Shown: positions 1 through 10,500, counted from the first letter of the stretch. The stretch: 32,683 bases of DNA from an uncultured Geobacteraceae bacterium (GCA_903958085.1 CAJBRY010000134.1:1-32683), one strand, 5' to 3'. The notes: generated by a model from the letters alone, not told the origin. Numbers and translations are program-made.

Positions 1-8
1 GTCTTTTG

Positions 9-1559
9 TTAGGCAACCTTGGCAATAGCTATAACCTGCTGTTCTCTCAGCTTATCGAGCTTGGTTGCCCGTTCATGGTTTTTGTTTCGCTTTTCTGCAA
101 TGGCAACAACTTGCTTGTCCAGTTCCTGCAGGCGAATCTTTATGCCAGCCAGCTCTTTTTCTGTTTTCTCTGACGCCGCTACCTGCCGTGTCAGTTCGAT
201 GATCTGCTTATCCAGTGCAGCTTGTGAATGATCCAGATCTTCAATTTTCCGGGCAAACAGCTCCTGCGGGTTGTGATCTGCAATATTCAGGCAGTGATCC
301 TGAAAGAAGGGACACATCCCTTCAGCCAGTTTTTCCTGTCCATCCTCAAATCCAACTCTGCGCCCTGCCAGCAGAGAGTGTTCACCCTTTAATCGTTCCA
401 GAGTGATACGCAATTCAGGCAGCAGAGCGGCAACCTTAAGCATTGCTTCATTCGGTTGCAGGGTTTTACGGGTTTCGACATGTCCGGCCTCCTCTTCAGA
501 AAGCATTGTATCGACTTTGGAAATCTCTGTCTGTTCGTGTTCAACCGATTGAGTCAGGCTTTGGGCCTGCTTATCAAGGGTGACAATCTCCTTTTCGACG
601 GCCTTTCGTTGCTGTTCCCTTACGCGCAGTTCAGTAAGTCGCACTTCTGCCTTTTCATATGATTCTTTGCCGGAACGTGATTGATCGACAATAACCTTGG
701 CTTTCTGTGCTGCCTCCACCTCTTTGATTTTATCTGCTATCCTCTCGTTGCCACTCTTGATCCGGTCTTCAATAATTTGAATCTCGCCAGCAAAACCGGT
801 AATACACTTTTCTCTCATATCCAGGTCAACGAGAATCAACTCGACTTTTTTCAGTTCAGCATCCTTCTCAATTAGCTCGTTCCGTTTCTGCTCCAGTCCG
901 ATAGTAATACTATTCAGCTCTTCATCCTTTTGTGGCAGGATGGCAAGCTGCTCCTTCAATACATTCACCTCTGCGGTCAGTACCTTTACATGCTCCTGTA
1001 CCGCCGATAGCAGGCCAGCAGTTCCCTTATAGGTCTTGCGCCATGCGTCGATGCCAAGGATTTCATCAAAAGCTTCCTGGCGTTTGGTGGGCTGTTTGAT
1101 GACAAATGGCCCGAGGAAATCATTCTGGAAGGGACCGATCACCAGCTTGAACTGTTCCGCCAGAGGGCGACCATTGGCCAGACCAAGTATCTCCGTAACC
1201 CGTGCTTCGGTCTCCTCCAGGCGGGCGTGATCCTCAACCTCGAAGCTGCCACCGATCTCTTTGGCCAGCAGCCACTTGGCAGCAGCCCCGACAGTTCGAC
1301 TTACCCGATAGGTTTCGCCGTCGTCAGCCCGGAAGACGACGCTAATCTCCCCCTTCTTGCTGCCGATGGAGAGAAACCGGTCGATATTTGAGACAAAGTC
1401 GCGGGCATCAACACCGAACAGGGCATAACCGATGGCTTCGAAGATCGTGCTCTTGCCTGCGCCGTTCGGTCCAGAGAGGACGTTGATTCCGGCTGAGAAG
1501 GAAATTTCAGTATCTCGGTGAGACTTGATGTTTTTGAGATGGATCGAGAGTATCTGCAT
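9..1559 (-). CDS. sbcC: SbcC/Rad50-like ATPase, N-terminal half only
   Basis: This is the ATPase subunit of an SbcCD (Rad50-Mre11) type nuclease, which would hold DNA ends or hairpins for SbcD to cut. Visible features are Walker A GPNGAGKS at residues 30-37, a long charged coiled coil (about 185-400), a Cys pair C416/C423 at the expected hook apex, and the start of a returning coiled coil (430-515). The reading frame then ends at a TAA at bases 9-11, after 516 residues. Family members usually run to about 800-1000 residues, and the ABC signature, Walker B and H-loop are absent here. Either the gene is truncated or frameshifted, or the second half lies left of the window in another frame. The ATG follows the sbcD stop by two bases with no clear ribosome site, so translation is probably coupled. 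Family assignment is firm; integrity is doubtful. Confidence 0.8.
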   Translation of the reverse strand: MQILSIHLKNIKSHRDTEISFSAGINVLSGPNGAGKSTIFEAIGYALFGVDARDFVSNIDRFLSIGSKKGEISVVFRADDGETYRVSRTVGAAAKWLLAKEIGGSFEVEDHARLEETEARVTEILGLANGRPLAEQFKLVIGPFQNDFLGPFVIKQPTKRQEAFDEILGIDAWRKTYKGTAGLLSAVQEHVKVLTAEVNVLKEQLAILPQKDEELNSITIGLEQKRNELIEKDAELKKVELILVDLDMREKCITGFAGEIQIIEDRIKSGNERIADKIKEVEAAQKAKVIVDQSRSGKESYEKAEVRLTELRVREQQRKAVEKEIVTLDKQAQSLTQSVEHEQTEISKVDTMLSEEEAGHVETRKTLQPNEAMLKVAALLPELRITLERLKGEHSLLAGRRVGFEDGQEKLAEGMCPFFQDHCLNIADHNPQELFARKIEDLDHSQAALDKQIIELTRQVAASEKTEKELAGIKIRLQELDKQVVAIAEKRNKNHERATKLDKLREQQVIAIAKVA

Positions 1560-1561
1560 GG

Positions 1562-2812
1562 CTATGGTTCACGCGAGAGAAGGCCCAATAGTTCCTCCGC
1601 TTCCACGTCTCCTTTAATTACCTGGTCGCGAATAGCAATTGCCAAACTGACCAGTTCATCCCTGCAACCTTTAAAACTGCTGTTGGTGCTGATCAATTCG
1701 CCCAGAACATCCCGCTCAATCTCGGACAGGCTGCGCTTGATGTCATCTCCGTCACTGCTTCGAGTTACCAGCGAGAGGTGGTTCTTGATTTCTACATGCA
1801 GCGGGTTGCAGAGTTCCTCCAAAGTCAGTCGCAGCCGCTCACGACCAAGCTCGAAGGGATGGAAGGCTACACGTCCGGTGAGTCTGACTTCGATGAGTGG
1901 TCGGCGTGGATCATCTGTCTGGGGAAGTTTAGCTGCTATCTGGGTGCGGAAGCTCTCCAAGGCTTGCTCTGCATTCTCGGCACCATCCAGGTCGATAGTT
2001 GATACCAGCATAGGGCGGGGTGAAGTATGGCGATGTTCATGGCTATATTTCACGTCTTCTACACTAACCAGGTAATAGCCCTTGTCGTATTTCTCCTCGC
2101 CGAAGTTTACCCGCTCAGGAGCACCGGGATTGAAGGCGTAGTTGCGGCCTTCGGCTGTTGAAATAATGTACGGTTTGTGTCCATGGCCCAGAGCCACATA
2201 GTCGAACTTGTCTGCCAGCGGGAACGCCTCATCCGGCTGCATGTTGCCGATCTCAACCGGTGAGTAAGTCCAAACGCCAACATGGAACAGCAACAGGTTG
2301 TTCTCCGTCGTGACCGCTTCGCAGATGCGCGCTACATGGTTTCCAGCCTGGGTGCCGATGTAACCGAGACCATAGATGTTTAGCCCCTTAATTTCGATAT
2401 GCCCACCTGAGCCGGTTTCAGGATCGAACGGATCGAATCGGTAGTCGCCGTTCTCGGTACGGGAAGGACGCAGCAGGTTAATATAGCCCATCTGTGAAAG
2501 CGCCTCCATCCAGGAGATGCTGTCGCGACGGTGAATCCAGTCGTGATTTCCCTCTACAGAGATGCAGGGGATAGCGGCGTCTTTAAGAGGTTGCAGGGTT
2601 TCAATGGTGCGGGCAAATGTGCGGGGGAGGATCTGGCCGGTGTGAAACAGGTCACCGGCGATCAGGATAAAATCGACTTGTTCGGCAATGGCATCAGACA
2701 CGATGCTGCCAAGCATACTAAAGAAGTCTTCGTATCGCTCGGCTTCATCGGCAGAAGTGCGGTATGTTTTGCCGAGGTGGATGTCGGCGGTGTGGAGGAA
2801 TCGCAGTAACAT
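1562..2812 (-). CDS. sbcD: SbcD/Mre11-like metallophosphoesterase nuclease
   Basis: This is the catalytic subunit expected to partner SbcC: a Mn-dependent exo/endonuclease acting on double-strand ends and hairpins. The calcineurin-like phosphoesterase motifs are all present: D10-I-H12 (ADIHLG), GDLFH at 53-57, GNHD at 88-91, a later histidine in LLLFHVG and the closing GHGH before KPYI. At 416 residues it has the normal SbcD length, with a C-terminal capping/SbcC-binding region. The ATG at 2812 is preceded by a TGAGGT ribosome site. It is the first gene of an sbcD-sbcC pair and starts about 90 bp after the end of the Gabija-like helicase on the same strand, so it may be read from the defence operon or from a promoter in that gap. 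Confidence 0.9.
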   Translation of the reverse strand: MLLRFLHTADIHLGKTYRTSADEAERYEDFFSMLGSIVSDAIAEQVDFILIAGDLFHTGQILPRTFARTIETLQPLKDAAIPCISVEGNHDWIHRRDSISWMEALSQMGYINLLRPSRTENGDYRFDPFDPETGSGGHIEIKGLNIYGLGYIGTQAGNHVARICEAVTTENNLLLFHVGVWTYSPVEIGNMQPDEAFPLADKFDYVALGHGHKPYIISTAEGRNYAFNPGAPERVNFGEEKYDKGYYLVSVEDVKYSHEHRHTSPRPMLVSTIDLDGAENAEQALESFRTQIAAKLPQTDDPRRPLIEVRLTGRVAFHPFELGRERLRLTLEELCNPLHVEIKNHLSLVTRSSDGDDIKRSLSEIERDVLGELISTNSSFKGCRDELVSLAIAIRDQVIKGDVEAEELLGLLSREP

Positions 2813-2903
2813 GGGACCTCATAACAGGAATAAAAGAAAAAAACCTGGATTTTTAACAACAAACTGTATCAAACAGGCAGATGGAGTGATACCAGTTAAC
2901 TTC

Positions 2904-4787
2904 TTAGAATGCTATTTCTGGGACACCTGCATCTGCAAGTAACTGGTAAAGATCTGCTACACCCCTTCTCTGACCACGTCCCCGACAAAAAGTGAAAATG
3001 GCTCTTTGCTTTGCGCGTGAAAGTGCCACAAAAAAAGTTGCAATACCCTCAGGGTTTCCAACTGTATGGCTCCACCACATTTGATCATCAAGCCCGACGA
3101 AGACAATAGTGTCGAATTCGAGGCCCTTACTTTTATGTACTGTCATCAATGGAACTCTGTTCACTCCTTCAAAAGTGTCAATGTACTGATGCCAATCGGT
3201 TGCTTCATTTGCTGACGCGACCAAATGTAAGATAAATCCCTCGGCCGCGATTTGAAGACTTTCGCCCAAGCCGTATTCAGGATATGTACGTGCGATAGCA
3301 TCAGGATCCAGAAACGTGAGTATACGCATCCCTATTTCTTGTGCAGAATCAACATTTGGTGGTGTTAGAGCCAAGAAGTTGCGGTTAACGCAGAGAAATT
3401 CGTTTAACTGGCGCTCGGCTAGATTGCATGCAACGTAGTCTTGAGATTCGGCATTCCTGATTTGAAATATTGCTTCAGAAGCAGTTGACCATGCCTGTGG
3501 TGCCCTTTGATGAATACAGAGTCGAAGTAGCGCCATAACGATGCAGGTCAATCGTTCCGCAAGAAGGTCCTGAAGGGTAGTCCGCCCCACAGCTTTACTT
3601 TCATTCCGTATGAACAAATTGTGAATTTCGAAGGGTCCCGATAATTGATCCTCGAATCGGTTAGCAGTCTGGCGTACGAGGATCGCATAGTCGCGGGGAG
3701 TTGTCCCTCGGTTTCTCATGTCCTCTGCCAACCATTCTGCCAAATGGCTTGCTTCGGTTGCCTCATCTGGACTTGTCCAGATCTGGGCTACATCTCCGTC
3801 AATAACGCATTCAACTTGTGCCTGCGTCTCAATCGAGTCGACGTCGAGTGCACGAGCGACAATGTGCTGGATTCGTACTAGGTCTGGAGAGGAGCGGAAA
3901 TTCATTAATAGTGGAATACATCGGGCGCCAAAATCGGCCGTAAGACGATTGAAGGCATCATTACGGGCACCCGCCCAAAGCATTATACGTTGTTTGTCGT
4001 CACCTACGGCAGTAACAACTGTTCTTCCTCCGCCAAAAACGGAGTGAAGGAAGTCATACTGAGCGTAAGTTGTATCCTGGAATTCATCGACAAAGACGAA
4101 AGGGTATGTTGCCCTAAGAGCACGCAAAATATGAGGATTGGACCGAATGAGAAGTTCAGCCAAGCGGTTGATCATTATAAAAGTCAATGATGATCGGTCA
4201 TGTCCACGCAGAAACTCCGCCCACCAACTTTGAATAGCAAACTCAGTACCGGTCGTCGGCTCGGTTTGCTCAATTCCTAGACGATTGCCACCTACAAATC
4301 GCGACTCAAAATCTGATGTAGGAAGTCCGGCAATTTCACCCTGCCATGGCGCAGGTGCACTTGAACGAATGAGTGTTAGTAAGTCTCGGATCTGTCTGGT
4401 ATTTTGGAAAACGATTTCATACGGATCAGTTGGCCGCCATTGCCCAGGAATAGCTGCATGAAAACGATCAAGAATACTCTTCGTGAAAGAATCAAAAGTC
4501 ATCGACACGAATCGATTTGCTTGATCTGGTGGACATCTCTTTTTTAGGCGAGCCGCCAGGTTTTCTGCTGCGTCGCGTTTAAAGCTGATTGCAAGGATTT
4601 TATAAGGCGGCTGGCAAATGCCAGTCTGAAGAAGAAAAGCCGCTTTTTGAGCGAGAAATTCCGTCTTTCCAGCGCCTGGTCCGGCTGAGACGCATACGTT
4701 ATTGTGAGAACGTAGCGCCTCCCATGCATTTGGCTCAAGATCATCTATTCCCGAAGGGCGCCAATCTGTCTGATCCACAAAGGCCAT
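2904..4787 (-). CDS. gajB: UvrD-like helicase, GajB of a Gabija-like system
   Basis: This is a superfamily 1A helicase. Motifs in order are Walker A GPGAGKT (36-42), a motif Ia region near ILAISFKRDAAE, motif II DEFQDT (234-239), motif III GDDKQR (262-267), an NFRSS motif IV near 297, motif V TVHKSKGLEFD, and motif VI VALSRAKQR near the C-terminus. All core residues look intact. Its partner is the OLD/TOPRIM ATPase immediately upstream, 8 bp away; this pairing is the hallmark of Gabija (class 2 OLD), where GajB senses or unwinds DNA and GajA cuts. At 627 residues it is longer than the characterised Bacillus cereus GajB (about 490). The ATG at 4787 has an AGGAG site that overlaps the gajA stop region, favouring coupled translation. 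It could be a divergent Gabija subtype. Confidence 0.82.
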   Translation of the reverse strand: MAFVDQTDWRPSGIDDLEPNAWEALRSHNNVCVSAGPGAGKTEFLAQKAAFLLQTGICQPPYKILAISFKRDAAENLAARLKKRCPPDQANRFVSMTFDSFTKSILDRFHAAIPGQWRPTDPYEIVFQNTRQIRDLLTLIRSSAPAPWQGEIAGLPTSDFESRFVGGNRLGIEQTEPTTGTEFAIQSWWAEFLRGHDRSSLTFIMINRLAELLIRSNPHILRALRATYPFVFVDEFQDTTYAQYDFLHSVFGGGRTVVTAVGDDKQRIMLWAGARNDAFNRLTADFGARCIPLLMNFRSSPDLVRIQHIVARALDVDSIETQAQVECVIDGDVAQIWTSPDEATEASHLAEWLAEDMRNRGTTPRDYAILVRQTANRFEDQLSGPFEIHNLFIRNESKAVGRTTLQDLLAERLTCIVMALLRLCIHQRAPQAWSTASEAIFQIRNAESQDYVACNLAERQLNEFLCVNRNFLALTPPNVDSAQEIGMRILTFLDPDAIARTYPEYGLGESLQIAAEGFILHLVASANEATDWHQYIDTFEGVNRVPLMTVHKSKGLEFDTIVFVGLDDQMWWSHTVGNPEGIATFFVALSRAKQRAIFTFCRGRGQRRGVADLYQLLADAGVPEIAF

Positions 4788-4795
4788 CGTAACTC

Positions 4796-6757
4796 CTAGA
4801 CCAGCGGCGTGGCCGTGATTTGAGCCTCAACATGGCGCAGAAGTGCAGCAAGCTCTTCCGGTACCTGTTCTTGAATTGTTTCCGAATCAAGCTTGCTTAG
4901 TACCCGTATGTGTGTACTTGGTTTGCCACGGCCAAGAAAAAGATATCTGTACCAGCGGAATGCATCATCGTATGCCGCATCATAAGTCTGAGGATCTCCG
5001 CAATCGCCAAGAACTGTGGATTTAGCGTCGCCAGTCGCCGCAGGACCCCTCATCCCTTCTTCCAGATCCTTATAAGTAGGAAAAGCACTCAGCATCGACA
5101 TGTCAAGGTCAAGCGGCGAGCAGAAAAAAACATCAAACTTTCGAAGCCAACGAACCCATTCCTGAAGGAAAGCCAGATCGAAAGGTTGGGTGTCAAATGT
5201 AGCAAGAGCGGCTGCGATATTTCCGTTTACTAGAGTATCACCCAACAACCGACTCGGATCTATTCCATTATCTATAAGTTGCGTGCAGGCTATTTTAATC
5301 CGTCCCCATCCTCCGCCTGCGCGGCCGAGGTCGAGATCAAGAAGGGTGGCATGTGGAATATCAAGATCAGTCAAAAGACGCCACAAGTGGTTTACATGCC
5401 GCCCCCCAAGCGGAACTACGGCTACAAACGACCGGTCAATTGACATGCCCATAGCTTCAGCAAGCCGCGGCAGTACAACTTCCTCAGAACTGCCTTCACC
5501 GAGAATTACGAACCTGGCAAAATACAGTTCAGGATATGTCCGAACCGCTTCTCGAACGAATTTGCCAGCATCCTCGTCGTCTGTTGGCATATTGATCTTG
5601 TTAACCCGCGATGTCCTGGTCACTGGATCAAGGCGGAAATGTCTAACCTGACTGGGTTCTATACGAGCAAGAATGCTTGCTGAGTGACTGGAAACAATAG
5701 CCTGTGCCCTTCGCCCTGAAGCGAGGTCTTCAATTTGGCGAATGATCCGCGATAGATAAAAAGGAGCGAGATTGTTTTCAGGTTCCTCAACCGCAATAAT
5801 TGTCAAAACCGGAAGCGGAACTCCACCGGCTTGAAATCCATCGGATATTGTCCCGCTTGCTATCCCACTCTCGATGTCTAATATTGCGGCGGTCATTGCG
5901 ATGTGGAAAAGCGAGCGTTGGCCATCGCTCAAGTCACTTAAGCTACGGTTGTTGCCATTTTCGTCAGGATGAAAGGTGACTTCCACCTTCTGGATGAAAT
6001 GCTGGAAACGAAGATCGACAGGACGAAACGAGGGAGTCATGTCGGTTCCAGCCTTGTGGAGTTCTTGCCAACGACTTTCTACGGCAGTAGCTATCACATC
6101 GACTGCTGGCTCTGCCCCGAAGGCAGTATTCAGACTTTCGCCCGATTCGTTTAGCATTTGACGTACGGTTTCCGACCAAGTGATTGCCCGCCAGAGACGT
6201 CCGCGAAGAAAAGCGGTCATTTGTGAAATCGGGTCGCGTACCGCCGGGACATAAACCATTTGGATGCGGGTTCTGTCGATCGCTTTTAATTCACTTACAT
6301 CCGACTCCTCAAATGCCGCATTCATTGTACGTACAGCCATGAATTTCGTGTCAAAAACACCATCCAGAGAGCCATCGTCAGTCCATGTCGCCTCCAAGCG
6401 AAGCCTACATTTTAGACGGCCATTATCGTCAGAGGCCATCTGGTGGAAAAACTCGGGGACTGCTTGGCCGATTGCATCATCGCCGCCGTCGAGTTCTGGG
6501 AAATCGAAGATGACCTCAATCACAAGGTTTCGCTGATTTGGTGAGTCACCCTCATTGGTCGGAATATGGAAGTCCTGTCGGGTGATACGGCGCTGTTCGT
6601 TTGTAATACCAAATAGACGAAGGAGAGATTGCATGACGGCAGTTTTCCCCGAGCCGTTCGCGCCGATAAAAGCTGTCATCCCAGTGGATAAGTCGATAGT
6701 ATGAGGCTCTGGACCAAAACAGCGAAAATTGGTGAGGATCAGGCGTTCGAGATGCAT
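4796..6757 (-). CDS. gajA: OLD-family ATP-dependent endonuclease, GajA of a Gabija-like system
   Basis: This is an AAA/ABC-type ATPase fused to a TOPRIM nuclease. Visible motifs are Walker A GANGSGKT (32-39), an ABC-like signature SDLSDGQRS (273-281), Walker B ending in AVEEPENN (about 322-329) and H-loop SSH (356-358). A TOPRIM domain follows, with GEGSSE (420-425, acidic E421) and the DLD motif (474-476). In Gabija the TOPRIM domain makes the site-specific nick and nucleotide depletion relieves inhibition. The UvrD-like gene follows at once, which supports Gabija rather than a lone OLD nuclease. At 653 residues it is longer than the B. cereus protein (about 580). The ATG at 6757 has a GGGG-type ribosome site and lies 48 bp after the metallopeptidase stop, so it probably belongs to the same transcript as the type I system. 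Confidence 0.85.
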   Translation of the reverse strand: MHLERLILTNFRCFGPEPHTIDLSTGMTAFIGANGSGKTAVMQSLLRLFGITNEQRRITRQDFHIPTNEGDSPNQRNLVIEVIFDFPELDGGDDAIGQAVPEFFHQMASDDNGRLKCRLRLEATWTDDGSLDGVFDTKFMAVRTMNAAFEESDVSELKAIDRTRIQMVYVPAVRDPISQMTAFLRGRLWRAITWSETVRQMLNESGESLNTAFGAEPAVDVIATAVESRWQELHKAGTDMTPSFRPVDLRFQHFIQKVEVTFHPDENGNNRSLSDLSDGQRSLFHIAMTAAILDIESGIASGTISDGFQAGGVPLPVLTIIAVEEPENNLAPFYLSRIIRQIEDLASGRRAQAIVSSHSASILARIEPSQVRHFRLDPVTRTSRVNKINMPTDDEDAGKFVREAVRTYPELYFARFVILGEGSSEEVVLPRLAEAMGMSIDRSFVAVVPLGGRHVNHLWRLLTDLDIPHATLLDLDLGRAGGGWGRIKIACTQLIDNGIDPSRLLGDTLVNGNIAAALATFDTQPFDLAFLQEWVRWLRKFDVFFCSPLDLDMSMLSAFPTYKDLEEGMRGPAATGDAKSTVLGDCGDPQTYDAAYDDAFRWYRYLFLGRGKPSTHIRVLSKLDSETIQEQVPEELAALLRHVEAQITATPLV

Positions 6758-6805
6758 TGGCTACCCCTTTTGACGGTTATATATGCAATTTTCAGTTTAC
6801 TGATT

Positions 6806-7543
6806 TTATATTGTCCCAAGATCTACCATCATCCGATGGCTGTTCGCGCTTAGCCACTGCCTGGCCCGGTCCATCTCGGGGCAAAGACTCTGTACCGTCA
6901 GCCAGAAGCGTTTTGAGTGATCCGGCACTTCCAGATGCACGACCTCATGTGTTACCAAGTAGCGGATAACATACTCCGGGGCCATTATGAGACGCCAGTT
7001 GAAGGAAAGATTTTGCAGGGAAGAGCAGTTTCCCCATTTTGTTCTCTGCCCCATGATGTAAACCTTGCCGGGGCTCTTACTGATTCTTTTCAGCAAGCCA
7101 TCCAATAGCAGTTGGATCTTTTCCCGTGCCTGACGGCGCAACCAGTTTTCAAGGCTGGTCGCCGGTTTTGTGGTTGAATCGATGCCGCAATAAATCGTAA
7201 TGCAGCCATCAGCCAGCACAACCTTGTTCGCCCGCCGAATGCGGTTCTCTTCGATTTTGACAGGAGTGGCGATACCTTTGAAAAGAATCTCCTGCCCATT
7301 TCTTTTCAAAGGTCGCCGGACACTCTGCATCCGTTCAATCCGGTCAAGTTGCTGAAATATCCATTCCTGGCGATCTTCAAGGAATGTCTGTAGTTCCAGT
7401 GGAGACCGTTCGACAGGGTGCACGACTTCTACGCCGCCAAGTCCGACGCGAACCAGCAGCTTTTTGGCTCTGTCTGAATTGACCAGACGGTAATCAACCG
7501 TGCGCCCGGCCAACTGGATCGATTTCAGCGTTTCATGTCTCAT
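6806..7543 (-). CDS. YgjP/WLM-type zinc metallopeptidase-domain protein attached to the type I R-M operon
   Basis: This 245-residue protein carries a YgjP-like (DUF45) metallopeptidase domain. The zinc motif HEVVH with a third histidine in PDHSKRFW lies about residues 199-212, preceded by the family-typical KWGNCSS segment. The N-terminal part is a beta-rich region seen in the same family. There is no signal peptide or membrane segment, so it is cytoplasmic. The ATG overlaps the hsdR stop by 4 bp, so it is translationally coupled to the restriction subunit. Genes of this family are often found next to hsdR; their job there is not established, with proteolytic control of the restriction subunit one possibility. 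The family call is firm and the role is inferred. Confidence 0.85.
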   Translation of the reverse strand: MRHETLKSIQLAGRTVDYRLVNSDRAKKLLVRVGLGGVEVVHPVERSPLELQTFLEDRQEWIFQQLDRIERMQSVRRPLKRNGQEILFKGIATPVKIEENRIRRANKVVLADGCITIYCGIDSTTKPATSLENWLRRQAREKIQLLLDGLLKRISKSPGKVYIMGQRTKWGNCSSLQNLSFNWRLIMAPEYVIRYLVTHEVVHLEVPDHSKRFWLTVQSLCPEMDRARQWLSANSHRMMVDLGTI

Positions 7544-10500
7544 ACGTCAGTTTTTATCAGTTCATCAAGCGCCGGCTGCAGGAACGGCGGGTGAATCTCG
7601 TCAGGATCAAAACCGAGTGCCTCATAAACCGGATTCCACGATTCAGCCAACAGCGACTGTTCAACCCGCATGCGGCTCCCTTTTGAATTACTCCATCCGG
7701 GCGTCAACAGTTTTTTGTCCGTCAGGAAAGCAATCATTCGCCGGGCGCAGTCGCACAGTACGGCTTCCTCCTTCGAAACCGAATACTCCCGCAGCACCAC
7801 GAACAGCTCGTATTCACCGGGCTTGGTCAGATTCAATCGTGACGGTTCTTCATCGGCGCTCGCCTTTTCGTCGGCAATATCCTGTAATGCCTTCAATCGT
7901 GCTTCAGCGGTCTTGTCGGCGGCATCCTTCTTTTCTTTGATCCGTTTCAGCCGTTCGCCCAGCTGGCAATAGGTAAAGCTGGCATCATCCTCCGAAAGTT
8001 CGGAGGTCAGGATCGCCTCCAGAGCAGCGGCCTTGTCCGCCGCAGTCGGCAATTCATCAAGCTTTACCAGATAATCCTTGTCGATCTTGAACACCGGCAG
8101 GGAGTCAGCAAGGTCCATGAAGGTGGTGTTCGCTTCGATCAACTCACGGGTTTTGGCCGAAAGTTCGCCGAACGTATCCTTTTTGCCTGAGTTATTCTGG
8201 CGGCGACGATGGGCGATATAGATGCTGCAGAGCCAGTTGTAGCTGCGGCCATGAACATACAGGCAGGGATCGGGCGAAACAGCTTCCCATAGTCGTTCCA
8301 GGCTCTTAAAATTCTGCTCGAAGATCTTGGCGGCATCCGGGTCCTTAATGCAGCGCAGCGCCGACAGCAGACACTCCCGCGTATCTGCGATGGTGATACC
8401 CTTGAAGCTCTCCAGACAGCGGGCCACTTCGCCGGGAACGGTCGCTTTCAAGGCGTCCCAATCGATCAGCGCCTCCTCGCGGATGCTTTCGTCAAAGTTT
8501 AGCGCCTTGGCCAGGTTCGAGAACACACCGAAGTAATCGACCACCACACCGGTCAATTTGTACATTGTCGGCAAGGGGCGGTTGGTGCGGGCAATGGCTT
8601 GCAACAGATTATGGTCGCGCAGTGGTTTGTCCAGGTAGAGCACCTGTTCAACCGGTGCATCAAACCCGGTCAGCAGCCGGTCGCAGACAATCAGGATCTT
8701 CAGCGGCGGCCGCCATTTGCTCCGATCTTCGCCGAATTTTTCCCGGTTCCACTCCTCCCACTGGGTTGGGGTCAGTTTGAAGTAATCGATCAGATCGTCC
8801 TGCTTCTGCTTGCCGTAATGGAACCGGGCAAGTTCAGCATCGTCATTCTGCCCCTCGGAAATAATCACTTCCGACCACTCCGGCGGCAGGTTACGTGCTT
8901 TCAGTTTTATATCCAGAGCATCCTTGTAATTGACGCAGGCGGTCCGGTCAACGGCTGCCAACTGGGCCTTGAAGCCGCTTGGATCGGGATATTTCAGGAA
9001 ATGCTCCAGCATCTTTTCCAGCACGATCTCGATCCGGTCCGGGTGCCGCGCCAGCTCCTTCCACTGGGAACGTTGCCGTTGCACCAGATCCTTGGCCTCT
9101 TCGTCTTCAACCTCCATCTCTTCGCACATCTCTTCAAAGCCGATACTGAGAGGCCTCTCGTCAACAATAAAAGCAACCTTGTCGCGGATGTAATGCACCT
9201 CCAGCGTCGCCCCGTCCTTGATCGACCGCTTGATGCCGTAATAGCTGAGATAGCGCTCCTGCTGCCCGTCAACCTCCGGACCGAAATCCCGGTGGGTGTT
9301 GTTCATCGTCTTGTCGATGGGAGTGCCGGTGAGCCCAAAACGGAATCCGTTCGGCAGCTTCACCCGCATGGTCATGGCGTAACTGGCAGCGTTCTTCCCC
9401 TTTTGCGAGCGGTGGCATTCGTCCACCAGGCTGATAATGTTGTCGTCCTGACAGGGTGGCAGATCGCCCATTTTCTGGAAAGATTGCACCGTCGTCACCA
9501 GCGTACCGCGCCAGACGCTGCCGCGCAGTTTCGCTTTCAGATCCTTCACACCCAGCGCCTTTTCAACATTGGGGTAATCGCAGGCATCGAAATCGTCGGA
9601 AATCTGTGTTTTCAGGTCGCGCCGGTCAACCACGATCATCACGGTCGGGTTCTTGAGTGCGGCCTGGCGCCGCAGTTTATAGGCGGCAAAGACCATGGTA
9701 AGCGATTTCCCAGATCCCTGGGTGTGCCAGATCAGGCCGGTACGATCCTGAGCCGGAACGGGCTTGCCGATCAGCGATAACGTGCGGTCCACAATATCAT
9801 TGACCGCCTCGAACTGCTGGTAGCGGGCCACCTTCTTGACAGTCCGCCCCTTCTTGGTCTCGAAAGCAATAAAGTGTTGCAGGAAGTCCAGGACATGGCA
9901 CGGTTTAAGGCGCAATAGACCTTTTACCGGCACTTCCAGTGGGTCATCTGCGTTATCAGCGGACGGGTCGTTCCACCACCCTTTTTGATCCGGATAGAGG
10001 CTGAGCCACGGTCCCCAGGTATCAAGATGGCGCTCAATATCCTCTTTGCGGGCATCGTTGAACAGCACTGTACCATAGCGGAAGGCGTCCTCATCCGCAG
10101 CCACACAGAACACGTTGGGGGTCAGCATCAAGGGGGCCTGGCGCTGGTAACGGTGAAGTTGATGGACCGCTTCAGTCCAGTCCTTGCCGCTGGCGAGATA
10201 ACTTTTGTACTCGGCAATAACCAGTGGAATGCCGTTCACAAGGAGAACCGTATCGTCCCGGCACTGTTTCACCCCCTGGACACGGTACTGATTGGTGGCG
10301 GAAAAATCGTTGAGGTGCCGTTTGACCGGGTCGAATTCAATGAAAAGAACGGTCTGTGCCTGTTTGCCGGGGATCAGTTCCACTTTCACCCCGTCGCGTA
10401 ATCTGTCCAGCGTCTCCCGGTTGGCAGTTAGCCTGTCCGGGTTGGACATGGTTTTACGCAGGGCATTCACGGCAAGCATGGCCTGGGCTTCGGTTGTTAC

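Noticed and set aside
8599-9780. Long open frame (393 codons) on the plus strand opposite hsdR, and similar ones opposite hsdM (12457-13329, 13336-14067)
   Set aside because: They are antisense to genes with complete, recognisable motifs, show no domain of their own and mirror the codon bias of the true strand.
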